Shown: positions 44,395 through 53,114 of the stretch, piece after piece
Position numbering within the stretch: position 1 is the first letter of the stretch
Layout: every line of letters starts with the position of its first letter
Made by a program: the position numbers and the translations under genes
Notes under the pieces: generated by a model
Told to the model about the DNA's origin: nothing
Databases searched by the model: none
What the model saw: the letters and a program-made list of their open reading frames with translations, nothing else
NCBI GenBank assembly: GCA_947489325.1
Contig: CANLDA010000001.1
Location: forward strand, 372,001-436,000
Source: an uncultured Paracoccaceae bacterium
GTDB taxonomy: Bacteria; Pseudomonadota; Alphaproteobacteria; Rhodobacterales; Rhodobacteraceae
Direction: 5' to 3'
DNA: 64,000 bases

Positions 44395-45213
44395 ATGGGA
44401 TTTCCCGGAACTTGGATGACCGAAAGCGAAAGCGTTGTGTATCGGGTCGTGCCAAAATGCGCTTGCTCAACCATCGGGCAAATCATGTATTATTCGGATC
44501 ATGGCACCTTTTTTGAAGGTGATATCCATGATGCAAAATCCGGTATGCACAAATGGGCCATGGATGAAAGTCAGCCTTTGATCTCTAGCAATGTGCAGGG
44601 ACATAAAAGTTATTCCTTTACCTGTGTACGCAATCCTTACACGCGTATTTTGTCGTCCTTCTTTGACAAAATTTGCGGCATTCAACGCAATGGGCGAAGG
44701 TATCGTGGTAATCTGGTGCCGTTGTTGATTCAAAAATACGGCATCGAAGTCGGCGGGGATGATGGCAAACAAGAGTTTGATCAGATCAAGAGTTTTCGTC
44801 GCTTTCTGCTGTTTGCGCGCGATACCATTCGCTGGCGGCGACCGATGGATCCGGACATTCACTGGTCTGCTATGTCCGGGCATGTGTCGACGTTCATCGT
44901 AAACGGTGGGCAGTATGACAAAATTTTCTGGACAGAGCAGTTCAACGAAGGAATGCAAGATGTGCTTTCGGCCATCAAAACGCCTCATGATGTCAAACTG
45001 AAAGACATTCCGCGGTTTAATGAATCCGAAGGCCATGGCCCCAAACGCGCCCATCCGGTGGAAGATTATTTCGACGATCTGTCGATGCACCTTGTCTATG
45101 AAATGTACAAGCGCGATTTCGACATGTTCAAATATGATTTCAAGGACCCATCGAACAAGATGCCAATTGGAGAAATCGATCTGGACGAAGTGCACGCAAA
45201 GCTTGGCGACTAA
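44395..45213 (+). CDS. Sulfotransferase family 2 protein
   Basis: The ATG at 44395 follows AGGAGG by seven bases; the product has 272 residues. The PAPS 5'-phosphosulfate loop is seen as YRVVPKCACSTIGQIMY, and the 3'-phosphate motif as SFTCVRNPYTRILSSFFDK, both typical of carbohydrate sulfotransferase relatives. C-terminal EMYKRDFDMFKYDF is also characteristic. It transfers sulfate from PAPS to a glycan hydroxyl. Divergent pairing with a branching-type glycosyltransferase points to a sulfated surface sugar. Confidence 0.88.
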   Translation: MGFPGTWMTESESVVYRVVPKCACSTIGQIMYYSDHGTFFEGDIHDAKSGMHKWAMDESQPLISSNVQGHKSYSFTCVRNPYTRILSSFFDKICGIQRNGRRYRGNLVPLLIQKYGIEVGGDDGKQEFDQIKSFRRFLLFARDTIRWRRPMDPDIHWSAMSGHVSTFIVNGGQYDKIFWTEQFNEGMQDVLSAIKTPHDVKLKDIPRFNESEGHGPKRAHPVEDYFDDLSMHLVYEMYKRDFDMFKYDFKDPSNKMPIGEIDLDEVHAKLGD

Positions 45214-45520
45214 CCCTCAACCACCTTCGCCTGCGGCGAGCGGGTTTGGGGGCCAGCCCCCATCCCGGATAAATCCAGGATTTCCCCCGGGATATTTTCA
45301 CCAAGAAGACATAGGAATTTATTAACCAGAATCACATTCTGTGGTTCGGCGGAACAGGCTGGGAAGCCGATGGCCGCCCAAGGAGAAGCCGCCCTGTTCT
45401 TTTCACTATGAAATGGACAGGGCGCACTTTGGTTTTCTTCTTGGTTCAAATATCCCGGAGCACGAGGCAGAGCCTCGTATCCGCGCGCAGCGCTCATAAA
45501 GCGCGCCGTAAGGCGCTCCT
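45214..45520. repeat. Gene-free region with an inverted pair of the dispersed intergenic repeat
   Basis: About 307 bases without a gene. The motif GGGATATTTTCACCAAGAAG lies forward at about 45289-45308, and its reverse TTCTTCTTGG..CAAATATCCC at about 45436-45455, forming widely spaced arms. Other palindromes are GGGGGCCAGCCCCC (about 45248-45261) and CGAGGCAGAGCCTCG. The spacer holds CCGCCCTGTTC and a similar GGACAGGGCG arm. This resembles mosaic repeat elements common between roseobacter genes. I see no protein or RNA gene. Confidence 0.68.
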
Positions 45521-46507
45521 TTAAAGAAGACCTGCTTCTTGGAAGAGGGTTTTCACATTTTGTTCAGGACGTGCGCCATAATGGCTGATCACCTCTGCGG
45601 CGGCGATGCAGCCCATTTTTCCGGAAACCTCAAGCGATTGACCAGTGGCCATACCATACAAGAACCCAGCGGCAAATTGATCGCCTGCGCCGGTGGCATC
45701 CACGGGCACGATCTCGGTCACTGGAACGACAACCTGTTCGTCCCCCTGCACCAAAACAACCCCGTGACCTGATCGCGTACAAACGATCAACCCACTTTCG
45801 GATGCTGCTGTTTCAAGGGCAAATCCAAGATCGTCGGTTTGATACAGAGATTTCCATTCGTGTTCGTTGCCGATCACATAATCCAGATTTTGTGTCAAAC
45901 GACGAAAATCATCGCGGTGGCGATCTACGCAGAAAGGATCAGACAGGGCGATGCCAGCTTTGCCGCCACCCTCACGGCACAGGCGGGCAGCAGTTTCAAA
46001 GGCTTCTTTGCCTTGGGGTTTGTCATAAAGATACCCTTCGAGAAACAGGATCGATGCCTGCCCTGCAACATCGGCGGGCACGTCATCCGGCCCGACCTCG
46101 GAAGAGACCCCCAGATAAGTGTTCATCGACCGCTCACCATCCGGTGAGACAAAGATCATAGAGCGTGAGGTTGGCAAATCGCCACCCGACACGGGTGCGT
46201 TAGGGAAATCAGTGCCACCTGCCCGCATCTGTTGGGCATAAAACTGGCCCAGTGCGTCATCTTGCACACGTCCGATAAAGGCCGTGGTCAGGCCAAGACC
46301 GCCCAGACCTGCCAATGTGTTGGCAACAGAGCCACCTGGCGCTTGTTTGCGGTTGGTCATCGCAGCATAGAGCATCTCGCCGCGTTCACGTTCTACCAGT
46401 TGCATGATGCCTTTCTGAATGCCCATAAGGTCCAGAAAGCTGTCATCCGATTGGCTTATGACATCGACAACGGCGTTGCCGATCCCGACAACCTGATAGT
46501 TTTTCAT
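45521..46507 (-). CDS. PfkB-family kinase, probable adenosine kinase
   Basis: The 328-residue protein has the ribokinase fold: GNAVVDVISQSDDSFLD at the start, KQAPGGSVANTLAGLGGLG as the substrate motif and PVDATGAGDQFAAGFLYG carrying the catalytic Asp near the C-terminus. Close roseobacter proteins are generally called adenosine kinase; ribokinase or another sugar kinase is possible. Its ATG overlaps the nth stop by four bases, so the two genes are co-translated. Confidence 0.82.
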   Translation of the reverse strand: MKNYQVVGIGNAVVDVISQSDDSFLDLMGIQKGIMQLVERERGEMLYAAMTNRKQAPGGSVANTLAGLGGLGLTTAFIGRVQDDALGQFYAQQMRAGGTDFPNAPVSGGDLPTSRSMIFVSPDGERSMNTYLGVSSEVGPDDVPADVAGQASILFLEGYLYDKPQGKEAFETAARLCREGGGKAGIALSDPFCVDRHRDDFRRLTQNLDYVIGNEHEWKSLYQTDDLGFALETAASESGLIVCTRSGHGVVLVQGDEQVVVPVTEIVPVDATGAGDQFAAGFLYGMATGQSLEVSGKMGCIAAAEVISHYGARPEQNVKTLFQEAGLL

Positions 46508-47148
46508 AGGTTCTTGTCCTCAAATTCACATAAATCACGGATCAGGCAGGTGCCGCACAGGGGCTTGCGCGCCTTACAGGTATAGCGCCCATGCAGGATC
46601 ATCCAATGGTGGGCATGCAGCTGAAGGTCTGCCGGAATATTATCTTCGATCGCGCGCTCAACGGCGACCACATCTTTGCCCGGGCACACGCCTGAACGAT
46701 TGCCAAAGCGATAGATATGCGTGTCCACCGCTTGTGACGGGAACTGCCACCACATGTTCAGCACCACATTGGCGGTTTTTCGACCAACCCCTGGTAGGCT
46801 TTCCAGGGCAGCACGGGAATTGGGCACTTCGCCACCGTAATCATCCACAAGAATCCGGCTCAGCTTGATCACGTTCTTGGCTTTGTTGCGATACAGGCCG
46901 ATGGTTTTGATATGTTCAATCACGCGTTCTTCACCCAGATCCAGCATCTTTTGCGGGGTGTCTGCGATTTTGAACAACTCTCTCGTGGCCTTGTTCACCC
47001 CAACGTCCGTGGCTTGCGCGGACAGAGCCACAGCAACCACCAACGTATAGGCGTTCACATGTTCCAGCTCGCCCTTGGGTTCCGGGTCCGCCTCTTGAAA
47101 GCGCGTGAAAATCTCTCGGATGGCGTGGTAATTCATTTGCTTGGCCAT
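46504..47148 (-). CDS. nth: Endonuclease III (DNA glycosylase/AP lyase)
   Basis: The 214-residue protein shows the helix-hairpin-helix LPGVGRKTANVVLN with the catalytic Lys, the catalytic Asp in VDTHIYRFGNRSG and the C-terminal [4Fe-4S] ligands in CKARKPLCGTCLIRDLC (Cys-X6-Cys-X2-Cys-X5-Cys). It removes oxidised pyrimidines. The final bases overlap the downstream PfkB-family gene, forming a two-gene operon. Confidence 0.96.
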   Translation of the reverse strand: MAKQMNYHAIREIFTRFQEADPEPKGELEHVNAYTLVVAVALSAQATDVGVNKATRELFKIADTPQKMLDLGEERVIEHIKTIGLYRNKAKNVIKLSRILVDDYGGEVPNSRAALESLPGVGRKTANVVLNMWWQFPSQAVDTHIYRFGNRSGVCPGKDVVAVERAIEDNIPADLQLHAHHWMILHGRYTCKARKPLCGTCLIRDLCEFEDKNL

Positions 47149-47321
47149 GGGGTGTCCGGCTCTGGCTTATTGCGGGGTCATATCCGCAATAGCCACGCCA
47201 GCGCGAAAGATCAACGATACAGCCGCGTACAACTGCGCCACACCAGATCAAAGCGCAATTTTCGGGTCGCTCCGACGCAGTGGCTTTTCTAGTGTAGTGT
47301 CATCACGCAAGAGGTCTGATC

Positions 47322-48179
47322 ATGAGCGACACAGAGCAAAGTTACCATTACGGCGTCATGCGGCGCGCGATTGAGCGCATTGATGCAGGGCAGGAAATGT
47401 TATCGCTGGAAGGGCTGGCGCGGGAAATGCAAATGAGCCCGGCGCATTTTCAGCGCCTGTTTTCGCGGTGGGCTGGGGTGTCTCCCAAGCGGTTACAACA
47501 ATACCTTGCGTTGGGGCATGCCAAGGCCTTGTTGGAAAATCATTTTACAACGCTAGAGACAACTAATGCATTAGGTTTGTCCAGTGGCGGGCGACTGCAT
47601 GATCTTTTCTTAAGGTGGGAAGCTATGACCCCTGGAGAATATGCCCGCAAAGGCGAAGGCCTGACGATCTATTGGGGATGGTTCGAGAGTCCCTTTGGCC
47701 CAGCATTGGTCATGGGCACCGAAAAAGGCATTTGCGGGATGGGATTTGCCGCAGAATGCGGAAGCGATGCGACCTTCGAAGATTTACTGTCACGTTGGCC
47801 CAAGGCCAGTTTTGCCGAAGACCCAATGATGTTGCGCCCTTGGGTTCAAAACGCCTTTGGCGCCCAAGACGCAGAAACGTCCAAGCCACCACTGTATCTG
47901 ATCGGCAGCCCATTACAGATCAAAGTGTGGGAGGCATTGCTGTCTATCCCATCCGGACATGTCACAACTTACTCTGAAATCGCGCAGTCCATTGGTAAGC
48001 CCGGTGCCGTACGAGCGGTGGGAACCGCGGTGGGACGAAACCCGGTCAGCTGGCTTATTCCATGCCATCGGGCATTGCGTAAGTCCGGAGGATTGGGGGG
48101 ATACCACTGGGGATTGCCAGTGAAGCGTGTGATGCTGGCCTGTGAGAGCGCCGAGGCAGAAACCGTGAGAAACGCATGA
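47322..48179 (+). CDS. Ada-like protein: AraC HTH fused to methylated-DNA-cysteine methyltransferase
   Basis: The 285-residue protein has an AraC helix-turn-helix region (about 8-100, LSLEGLAREMQMSPAHFQRLFSRW) followed by an O6-alkylguanine transferase domain with the acceptor Cys in LIPCHRALRKSGG and the DNA-binding block GKPGAVRAVGTAVGRNP. The N-terminal zinc/phosphotriester domain of Ada is missing, so methyl transfer to the inducer Cys of full-length Ada cannot occur here; such shortened Ada proteins are common. It removes O6-methylguanine and may regulate its own gene. Confidence 0.88.
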   Translation: MSDTEQSYHYGVMRRAIERIDAGQEMLSLEGLAREMQMSPAHFQRLFSRWAGVSPKRLQQYLALGHAKALLENHFTTLETTNALGLSSGGRLHDLFLRWEAMTPGEYARKGEGLTIYWGWFESPFGPALVMGTEKGICGMGFAAECGSDATFEDLLSRWPKASFAEDPMMLRPWVQNAFGAQDAETSKPPLYLIGSPLQIKVWEALLSIPSGHVTTYSEIAQSIGKPGAVRAVGTAVGRNPVSWLIPCHRALRKSGGLGGYHWGLPVKRVMLACESAEAETVRNA

Positions 48180-48312
48180 AATCTTCGGTAAAATAGGCTA
48201 AACTGGCGATTAATCGCCTAATTTCCCCTTGTTTAAAGGCCGGGGCCTGCACATTCTTGGGAAAGAGGTCACAAACCGCCTATGAAGCGGAAAGCAAATC
48301 ATGAGGTCTTAC

Positions 48313-48972
48313 ATGACTCGAGCAAAGTTTATTCTTCCTATCACATTGGCATCCACATTGGTACTGACTGCCTGTACTGATCCGGCGTATGTCAATTCTG
48401 ATGATCCATATGACAAAACCAAACAAGGTGCGCTGATTGGGGGTCTTGTTGGGGCCATCACCGGCGCCGTGGCCAGTGACGATAAAGCCAAAGGCGCCGT
48501 GATTGGTGGGGCCGTTGGGGCCGGGGCTGGTGCTTTGATCGGCAATCAGCTGGACAAACAAGAGGCCGACCTGCGGCGTGATTTGAACAATGATGATGTG
48601 CAGATCACCAATACCGGCGATCGTCTGATTGTCACCTTGCCACAGGACATTTTGTTCGCGACCGACAGTTCGACCGTACGGTCCGATCTGCAACGGGATT
48701 TGCGGTCGGTTGCGGGTAACCTGATGGCTTATCCAAATTCGACCATTCAAATCATCGGCCACACCGATAACGAAGGTGACGCCGGGTATAATCAATCCTT
48801 GTCCGAACGGCGTGCCGATGCGGTTGCGGATGTGTTGTTGGATGCCGGCGTTCCCTTTAGCCGCGTTCAAACATATGGCCGCGGAGAGGATCAGCCGATT
48901 GCGTCAAACCTGACATCAGAAGGGCGCGCGCAGAACCGTCGCGTGGAAATCGTTATTCTGCCGAATGCCTAA
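48313..48972 (+). CDS. OmpA-family outer membrane lipoprotein (YiaD-like)
   Basis: Starting at ATG 48313 (GAGG seven bases upstream; ATG 48301 is also possible) the protein has 219 residues. A lipobox LVLTAC ends the signal; a glycine-zipper stretch (GALIGGLVGAITGAVAS, then GAVIGGAVGAGAGALIG) spans about 35-75; and the C-terminal OmpA domain has IQIIGHTDNEGDAGYNQSLS and RAQNRRVEIVI, which bind peptidoglycan. It would anchor the outer membrane to the wall. A strong terminator follows. Confidence 0.9.
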   Translation: MTRAKFILPITLASTLVLTACTDPAYVNSDDPYDKTKQGALIGGLVGAITGAVASDDKAKGAVIGGAVGAGAGALIGNQLDKQEADLRRDLNNDDVQITNTGDRLIVTLPQDILFATDSSTVRSDLQRDLRSVAGNLMAYPNSTIQIIGHTDNEGDAGYNQSLSERRADAVADVLLDAGVPFSRVQTYGRGEDQPIASNLTSEGRAQNRRVEIVILPNA

Positions 48973-48997
48973 TGCGGGATAACGGGTCTTGCCCTTC

Positions 48998-49016
48998 TGC
49001 CCGAAACATTCGGGCA
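48998..49016 (+). terminator. Hairpin downstream of the OmpA-family gene
   Basis: TGCCCGAA and TTCGGGCA form an 8-bp stem with loop ACA, 26 bases after the stop codon. A weak T tract follows (TTTCCC). It precedes a stronger terminator at 49052. Confidence 0.4.
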
Positions 49017-49026
49017 TTTCCCCCCC

Positions 49027-49048
49027 AAGGTATTTGACCCAAGAAAAA
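49027..49048 (+). repeat. Diverged single copy of the dispersed intergenic motif
   Basis: AAGGTATTTGACCCAAGAAAAA matches the core of the repeat found at 6715 and 45289 with substitutions. It lies between two hairpins after the OmpA-family gene. Confidence 0.45.
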
Positions 49049-49051
49049 GCT

Positions 49052-49080
49052 AAAAGGGCACATTTATATGTGCCCTTTTT
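49052..49080 (+). terminator. Intrinsic terminator of the OmpA-family gene
   Basis: AAAAGGGCACAT and ATGTGCCCTTTT form a perfect 12-bp stem around TTAT and end in a T tract, a strong rho-independent terminator. Confidence 0.85.
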
Positions 49081-49129
49081 GTTATTGGCATTCTAGGCTG
49101 TGGGCACGCCATAGAGTTTGGAGATGTCG

Positions 49130-50071
49130 ATGCCCCCTGCCATGCCTTTTGAATATCTGTCTGATGAGCGCCTTGCCGCACTGGGCCTGACCACGCAGGA
49201 GATTGCAGATTGCATTGAGAAAGCCGTCAGAGCTCAAGCAGGAGGGCGGCTTTGGGCCGCGCCCAAGACCGCGATGATGCCCGGGGATGGGCGTTATATG
49301 ATGGCGACATTGTCGGCCTGTGATGATCCGGCGATTACAGCCGTGAAGTCCGTGACAGTCAGCCCTGAAAACCCGTCCAGAGGATTGCCGGGTATCGTCG
49401 GCGCGATCATGTTGATGGACAGTCAAACAGGTGAGCTGCGCGCGGTGACGGATGCCGGATGGATCACTGCGGTGCGTACTGCTGGATTGTCAGCCGTGAT
49501 GGCGCGCAAATTGGCAAATCCTGCCTCTGCCAGTATCGGATTTATCGGCACGGGGGTGCAGGCCCACAGCCATCTGCGCGCGTTTTGCGACCTGTTCCCT
49601 ATTTCACACATCAAGATTTACGGCCGAGGACAGGCAAACATTGATAAGCTTGCGGGATATGCGGCGGAATTGGGACTGACATTCGAAGTTTGTGCCGATT
49701 CAAATGATGCAATCAGCGATGTGGATATTGTGGTCAGCTCAGTCACTCTGAACTATGATATTGCGCCATTTCTTAATGCCGAAAACCTCAAGAAGGGCGC
49801 ATTTGCGTCGATCACTGATCTCGGGATTCCGTGGCTAGATAACACAATGACCGCGTTTCAAAACGTATTTGTCGATGATGCTGAACAGGAAAAAATCATG
49901 GAAAAACCTATGATTGACCCAGCTTTGATTTCTGGCGATCTTGCCTCTTTGATAACAGGGCGCACCCCGGCAGAATATCACCCAGACACACGCAAAGCGT
50001 TTGTGTTCAGAGGGCTGGCAATCGGAGATTTGGCAGTTGCGGCCTTGGCATGGAGGCGGGTGTGCGGTTAA
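49130..50071 (+). CDS. Ornithine cyclodeaminase/mu-crystallin family protein
   Basis: From ATG 49130, six bases after GGAG, the product has 313 residues; starts at 49124 or 49118 (TTG) are alternatives. It has the NAD-binding motif SIGFIGTGVQAHSHLRAF and the substrate part DAGWITAVRTAGLSAVMARK. It is clearly different from the relative at 18297. Family reactions include ornithine cyclodeamination, ketimine reduction and alanine dehydrogenation, so the substrate is open. The next gene encodes an FMN reductase on the same strand 84 bases on. Confidence 0.8.
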   Translation: MPPAMPFEYLSDERLAALGLTTQEIADCIEKAVRAQAGGRLWAAPKTAMMPGDGRYMMATLSACDDPAITAVKSVTVSPENPSRGLPGIVGAIMLMDSQTGELRAVTDAGWITAVRTAGLSAVMARKLANPASASIGFIGTGVQAHSHLRAFCDLFPISHIKIYGRGQANIDKLAGYAAELGLTFEVCADSNDAISDVDIVVSSVTLNYDIAPFLNAENLKKGAFASITDLGIPWLDNTMTAFQNVFVDDAEQEKIMEKPMIDPALISGDLASLITGRTPAEYHPDTRKAFVFRGLAIGDLAVAALAWRRVCG

Positions 50072-50155
50072 TGCACAGACTCTTGGGTGAATACGCGGGA
50101 TGGCCTTCTTTGCATGGTGTTCTCGTTTTCAAAGATATCTCATAAGGACAGGGCG

Positions 50156-50707
50156 ATGACCGATACACTGCTTGGGCTTTCAGGATCTCTACGCAAAGGC
50201 GCGACCAACACTAAATTGATCCACGAAGCCGCACGCCTTTTTGAGGGTGCAGTGCTGACAATGGCGAACCTGAACATTCCCCTTTATGACGGAGATGAAG
50301 AAGCAGCGCATGGATTGCCGACAACCGTCGACACTCTGGTTGCGCAAATCCGCAACGCAGACGGGGTGTTGATTTCCACGCCTGAATATAACAGCGCAAT
50401 CACCGGTGTTCTTAAGAACGCGTTGGATTGGATCAGTCGGTCATCAGAAATGCCTTGGCTTAACAAACCCGTCGCGGTGATGAGTGCGGCGGCAGGTCGT
50501 GCGGGCGGTGTGCGGGCACAAACCATGTTGCGCAGCTGTATGGTACCGTTTCGTGTACGCATTGCGACCGGACCAGAGGTTGCAATCGCTGACAGCGGCA
50601 ATGCCTTCGATGAGACTGGACAATTCGTGAGCGACCGCAATGTGATTGCTTTGACATCTTTGATGCAAGCCTTAAGAGCGGACATCGACCTTACAAAGGG
50701 TGACTGA
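50156..50707 (+). CDS. NAD(P)H-dependent FMN reductase family protein
   Basis: The 183-residue flavodoxin-fold protein starts at ATG 50156 after AAGGA. LLGLSGSLRKGATNTKLI binds the FMN phosphate, and STPEYNSAITGVLKNALDWIS is the family hallmark. It reduces quinones, azo compounds or chromate in characterised relatives. Its end overlaps the convergent VOC gene by 17 bases. Confidence 0.88.
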   Translation: MTDTLLGLSGSLRKGATNTKLIHEAARLFEGAVLTMANLNIPLYDGDEEAAHGLPTTVDTLVAQIRNADGVLISTPEYNSAITGVLKNALDWISRSSEMPWLNKPVAVMSAAAGRAGGVRAQTMLRSCMVPFRVRIATGPEVAIADSGNAFDETGQFVSDRNVIALTSLMQALRADIDLTKGD

Positions 50708-51086
50708 TTTCAATCAGATTGCCATCAGGATCGTCGATGTAAATTGACAGGATCGGGCCAGTGGCACCCGTGCGTTGCACTGGTCCTTCGCGCACCATCA
50801 CCAGACGCCCATTCAAATGGTCAAGCCACTCGCCAACAGGGGTCTCAGTCAAAAAGTACAAATCGGCAGAGCCGGGCACCGCATGCTGTGCGTTTGGTTC
50901 AAATTCCGCCCCTGATTGGTGCAAATTGATCTTTTGTCGACCAAATTTCAAAGCATGGCGCAAAGACCCATCTGCCGTTGCAAAGGCTTCAGGGACCATC
51001 CCAAACACATCGCGATAAAATGCGATGGTGCGGTCTATGTCTGCAACCGTCAGGACGAGGTGATCCAAAGAAGTGATCTGTGTCAT
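50691..51086 (-). CDS. VOC-family (glyoxalase-like) protein
   Basis: The 131-residue protein starts at ATG 51086. It has two betaalphabeta3 modules: SLDHLVLTVADIDRTIAFYRDVFGM with a metal-ligand His, and SIYIDDPDGNLIEISHPL with a Glu at the second metal position. This resembles fosfomycin-resistance or glyoxalase-I-type proteins; the reaction cannot be assigned. It overlaps the FMN reductase 3' end and is divergent from the dehydratase-like gene by 43 bases. Confidence 0.85.
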   Translation of the reverse strand: MTQITSLDHLVLTVADIDRTIAFYRDVFGMVPEAFATADGSLRHALKFGRQKINLHQSGAEFEPNAQHAVPGSADLYFLTETPVGEWLDHLNGRLVMVREGPVQRTGATGPILSIYIDDPDGNLIEISHPL

Positions 51087-51129
51087 CTGATGTCTTGCCT
51101 GTCTCTTTTTTGCGTCATAGCGTGACGCC

Positions 51130-51933
51130 ATGCAAAGTGATCCGATCAAAACATTTCGTCAAACAGATCTTCTTGATCCCGCGCGCGCAACTGCAATGCA
51201 GGCCACCTTGGGAGAGAATAGGGTTTTTGTCGCGGGTGATGCGCTACCGCCGTTTTATCACTATCTCTATTTCTGGGATGCCCAGCCCCCCTCTCGCCTA
51301 GGTCGAGATGGGCATCCGCGCGTGGGCGGGATTATTCCAGATATGGAATTGCCCCGACGTATGTGGGCAGGCGGGCAGTTAGAATTTCACACGCCCCTGC
51401 GGGTCGGCCATCCAACAATCAAGGAAGCATCCGTAGCAGAGGCCACACATAAACAAGGCCGCAGCGGGCCCTTAGGTTTTGTAAAAATGCGTCATGATTT
51501 CTGGCAGGAAGGACAGCTTTGCGTGACTGAATTTCAAGATCTTGTGTATCGCCAAGACCCATCACCAAATGCAAATCGCCCCCTACCCCCAATGGCCCGC
51601 ATCGACGAAACCACATCCGAAACCTACAGTTTTGATACGACAATGTTATTTCGATATTCCGCTTTGACGTTCAATGGGCACCGCATTCATTACGACATCG
51701 ACTATGCCCAAAACGTCGAAGGTTATGACGGGTTGGTTACTCATGGGCCATTGCTGGCACAGTTGCTTATGCTGATGGCACAACGCAAACTTGGCACGCT
51801 CAAGCGGTTTGAATTTCGCGCTACATCCCCCCTTATGCATTTTGAAAAGGCGGTCCTGTGTTGGACCGATACAGGTGACTGTTGGGTACGCGCACCTGAT
51901 GGACGCCAGAATATGATCGCCAAGGCCAGCTAA
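51130..51933 (+). CDS. FAS1-like/MaoC-type dehydratase (mesaconyl-C4-CoA hydratase-like)
   Basis: The 267-residue protein is a double hot-dog of the HTD2 group: the N-terminal half has LPPFYHYLYFWDAQPPSRLG and HPRVGGIIPDMELPRRMWAG, and the C-terminal half has TMLFRYSALTFNGHRIHYD and VEGYDGLVTHGPLLAQLL with the hydratase Asp/His pair. Relatives include 3-methylfumaryl-CoA and mesaconyl-C4-CoA hydratases. It probably hydrates an enoyl-CoA; no other pathway gene lies next to it. Confidence 0.82.
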   Translation: MQSDPIKTFRQTDLLDPARATAMQATLGENRVFVAGDALPPFYHYLYFWDAQPPSRLGRDGHPRVGGIIPDMELPRRMWAGGQLEFHTPLRVGHPTIKEASVAEATHKQGRSGPLGFVKMRHDFWQEGQLCVTEFQDLVYRQDPSPNANRPLPPMARIDETTSETYSFDTTMLFRYSALTFNGHRIHYDIDYAQNVEGYDGLVTHGPLLAQLLMLMAQRKLGTLKRFEFRATSPLMHFEKAVLCWTDTGDCWVRAPDGRQNMIAKAS

Positions 51934-51952
51934 GCAGTACCAATCCGAGGAC

Positions 51953-52001
51953 AAATCCGGCACGGATTTAGACGAGATATCAAGCGCGCGCTTTTGCGCG
52001 C
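51953..52001. terminator. Two hairpins between convergent dehydratase and FAD oxidoreductase genes
   Basis: AAATCCG/CGGATTT with loop GCA (51953-51969) and GCGCGC/GCGCGC with loop TTTT (51986-52001) lie between two converging genes and may serve both. Only short T tracts are present. Confidence 0.45.
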
Positions 52002-52015
52002 ACCGTTGGATCACG

Positions 52016-53068
52016 TTATTGCAAAGACGCCTGAGGTTTGAAATCTGACGGGATGTGATCCACCGCATCCAACACCAGATCGGCCATCACCTGTCCGATT
52101 TTGGGCGCCATGCCAAAACCGATCTTGAACCCGCCATTGGCAATGAACTGCCCTTCAAACTCAGGATGCCGCCCCAGCATCGGTGCGCGGCTTTTGGCGC
52201 GCGGGCGCACGCCTGCCCAGCGCTCAACCACCTCAGCGTGCTGTAATTGAGGCACTGCCACTATCGCGCGCTCCAGCACGGTGTCCAATTGATCGTCCAC
52301 AGAGGTTGGATCAGAAAACACACGCTCACTGGTGGAACCAATGGCAACAGTTCCGTCCGCATGGGGCACCACGTGTACGCTATCGGCAAAAAGCTGTGGC
52401 AGGTTTGGGCGGTCCAAACGCAAAAGCGCCGCCTGCCCCTTAACACCGTTGCCAACGGGTTGGCCCATACGTGCAGACATCTCCATCAGGCCTTGCCATC
52501 CTGTTGCCCAAACGACCTGCCCCCCCATTTCCCCCTTGGTCAGGATTTCCCCTCCCTTGGCCACAATCGCTGCGGCCAGCGCAGCGCATGCACGGCGCGG
52601 ATGCATGCGTGCACTCAGCGTGTCGTGGATCAGAAAACCGGTGGGACTGTACGGCGCCCACGCCCCAGCCTCATCGGCCGATATAACGCGCCACTCAGCC
52701 TGACCTTGCCACAACTCGGCCGCTGTTTTTTCCCGCGTGCGGGCCAGTGCAAGGCTCTTGTCATCCATGATCGGCTGCAAGCGTCCCGTGCGCCCGTACC
52801 CGGACGACACGCCACCCACGCTCTCAACCTCTTGCCAGAACGCTTCTGCCATCATCAAGCTGTCAAATTGGAACGCCTTTTTGTGGTTCCAGTTTTCCGG
52901 GACATGCGGTGCAAGTGCCCCAACGATTCCACCGGATGACCCGGCACCAACACCGTTCGGATCAATCACACGCACCTTTGCGCCACGCACGGCACAGGCC
53001 CAGGCCACCGAAAGGCCAAAGGCCCCGGCGCCCATTACAACTACATCACCCATTGCCAAACCATCCAT
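52016..53068 (-). CDS. FAD-dependent oxidoreductase, probable MnmC C-terminal (MnmC2) counterpart
   Basis: The 350-residue protein (ATG 53068; ATG 53053 possible) has a DAO-type FAD domain: VVVMGAGAFGLSVAWACAVRGAKVRVID, then GAGSSGGIVGALAPHVPENW, and the C-terminal WAGVRPRAKSRAPMLGRHPE and GGFKIGFGMAPKIGQVMADL. It is divergent by 46 bases from mnmD. In E. coli the MnmC protein fuses an FAD domain that removes the carboxymethyl group of cmnm5s2U34 to the methyltransferase; here the two activities seem to be separate genes. The MnmC2 role is inferred from this linkage. Confidence 0.75.
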   Translation of the reverse strand: MDGLAMGDVVVMGAGAFGLSVAWACAVRGAKVRVIDPNGVGAGSSGGIVGALAPHVPENWNHKKAFQFDSLMMAEAFWQEVESVGGVSSGYGRTGRLQPIMDDKSLALARTREKTAAELWQGQAEWRVISADEAGAWAPYSPTGFLIHDTLSARMHPRRACAALAAAIVAKGGEILTKGEMGGQVVWATGWQGLMEMSARMGQPVGNGVKGQAALLRLDRPNLPQLFADSVHVVPHADGTVAIGSTSERVFSDPTSVDDQLDTVLERAIVAVPQLQHAEVVERWAGVRPRAKSRAPMLGRHPEFEGQFIANGGFKIGFGMAPKIGQVMADLVLDAVDHIPSDFKPQASLQ

Positions 53069-53114
53069 CTATGCCCAAAGCTGTGCGTCAGGAATTTCTC
53101 TAAGGCATTCGACC

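Noticed and set aside
42674-45213. Capsule biosynthesis cluster
   Set aside because: Only two glycan-modifying genes are present; no polymerase, flippase or priming transferase lies nearby.
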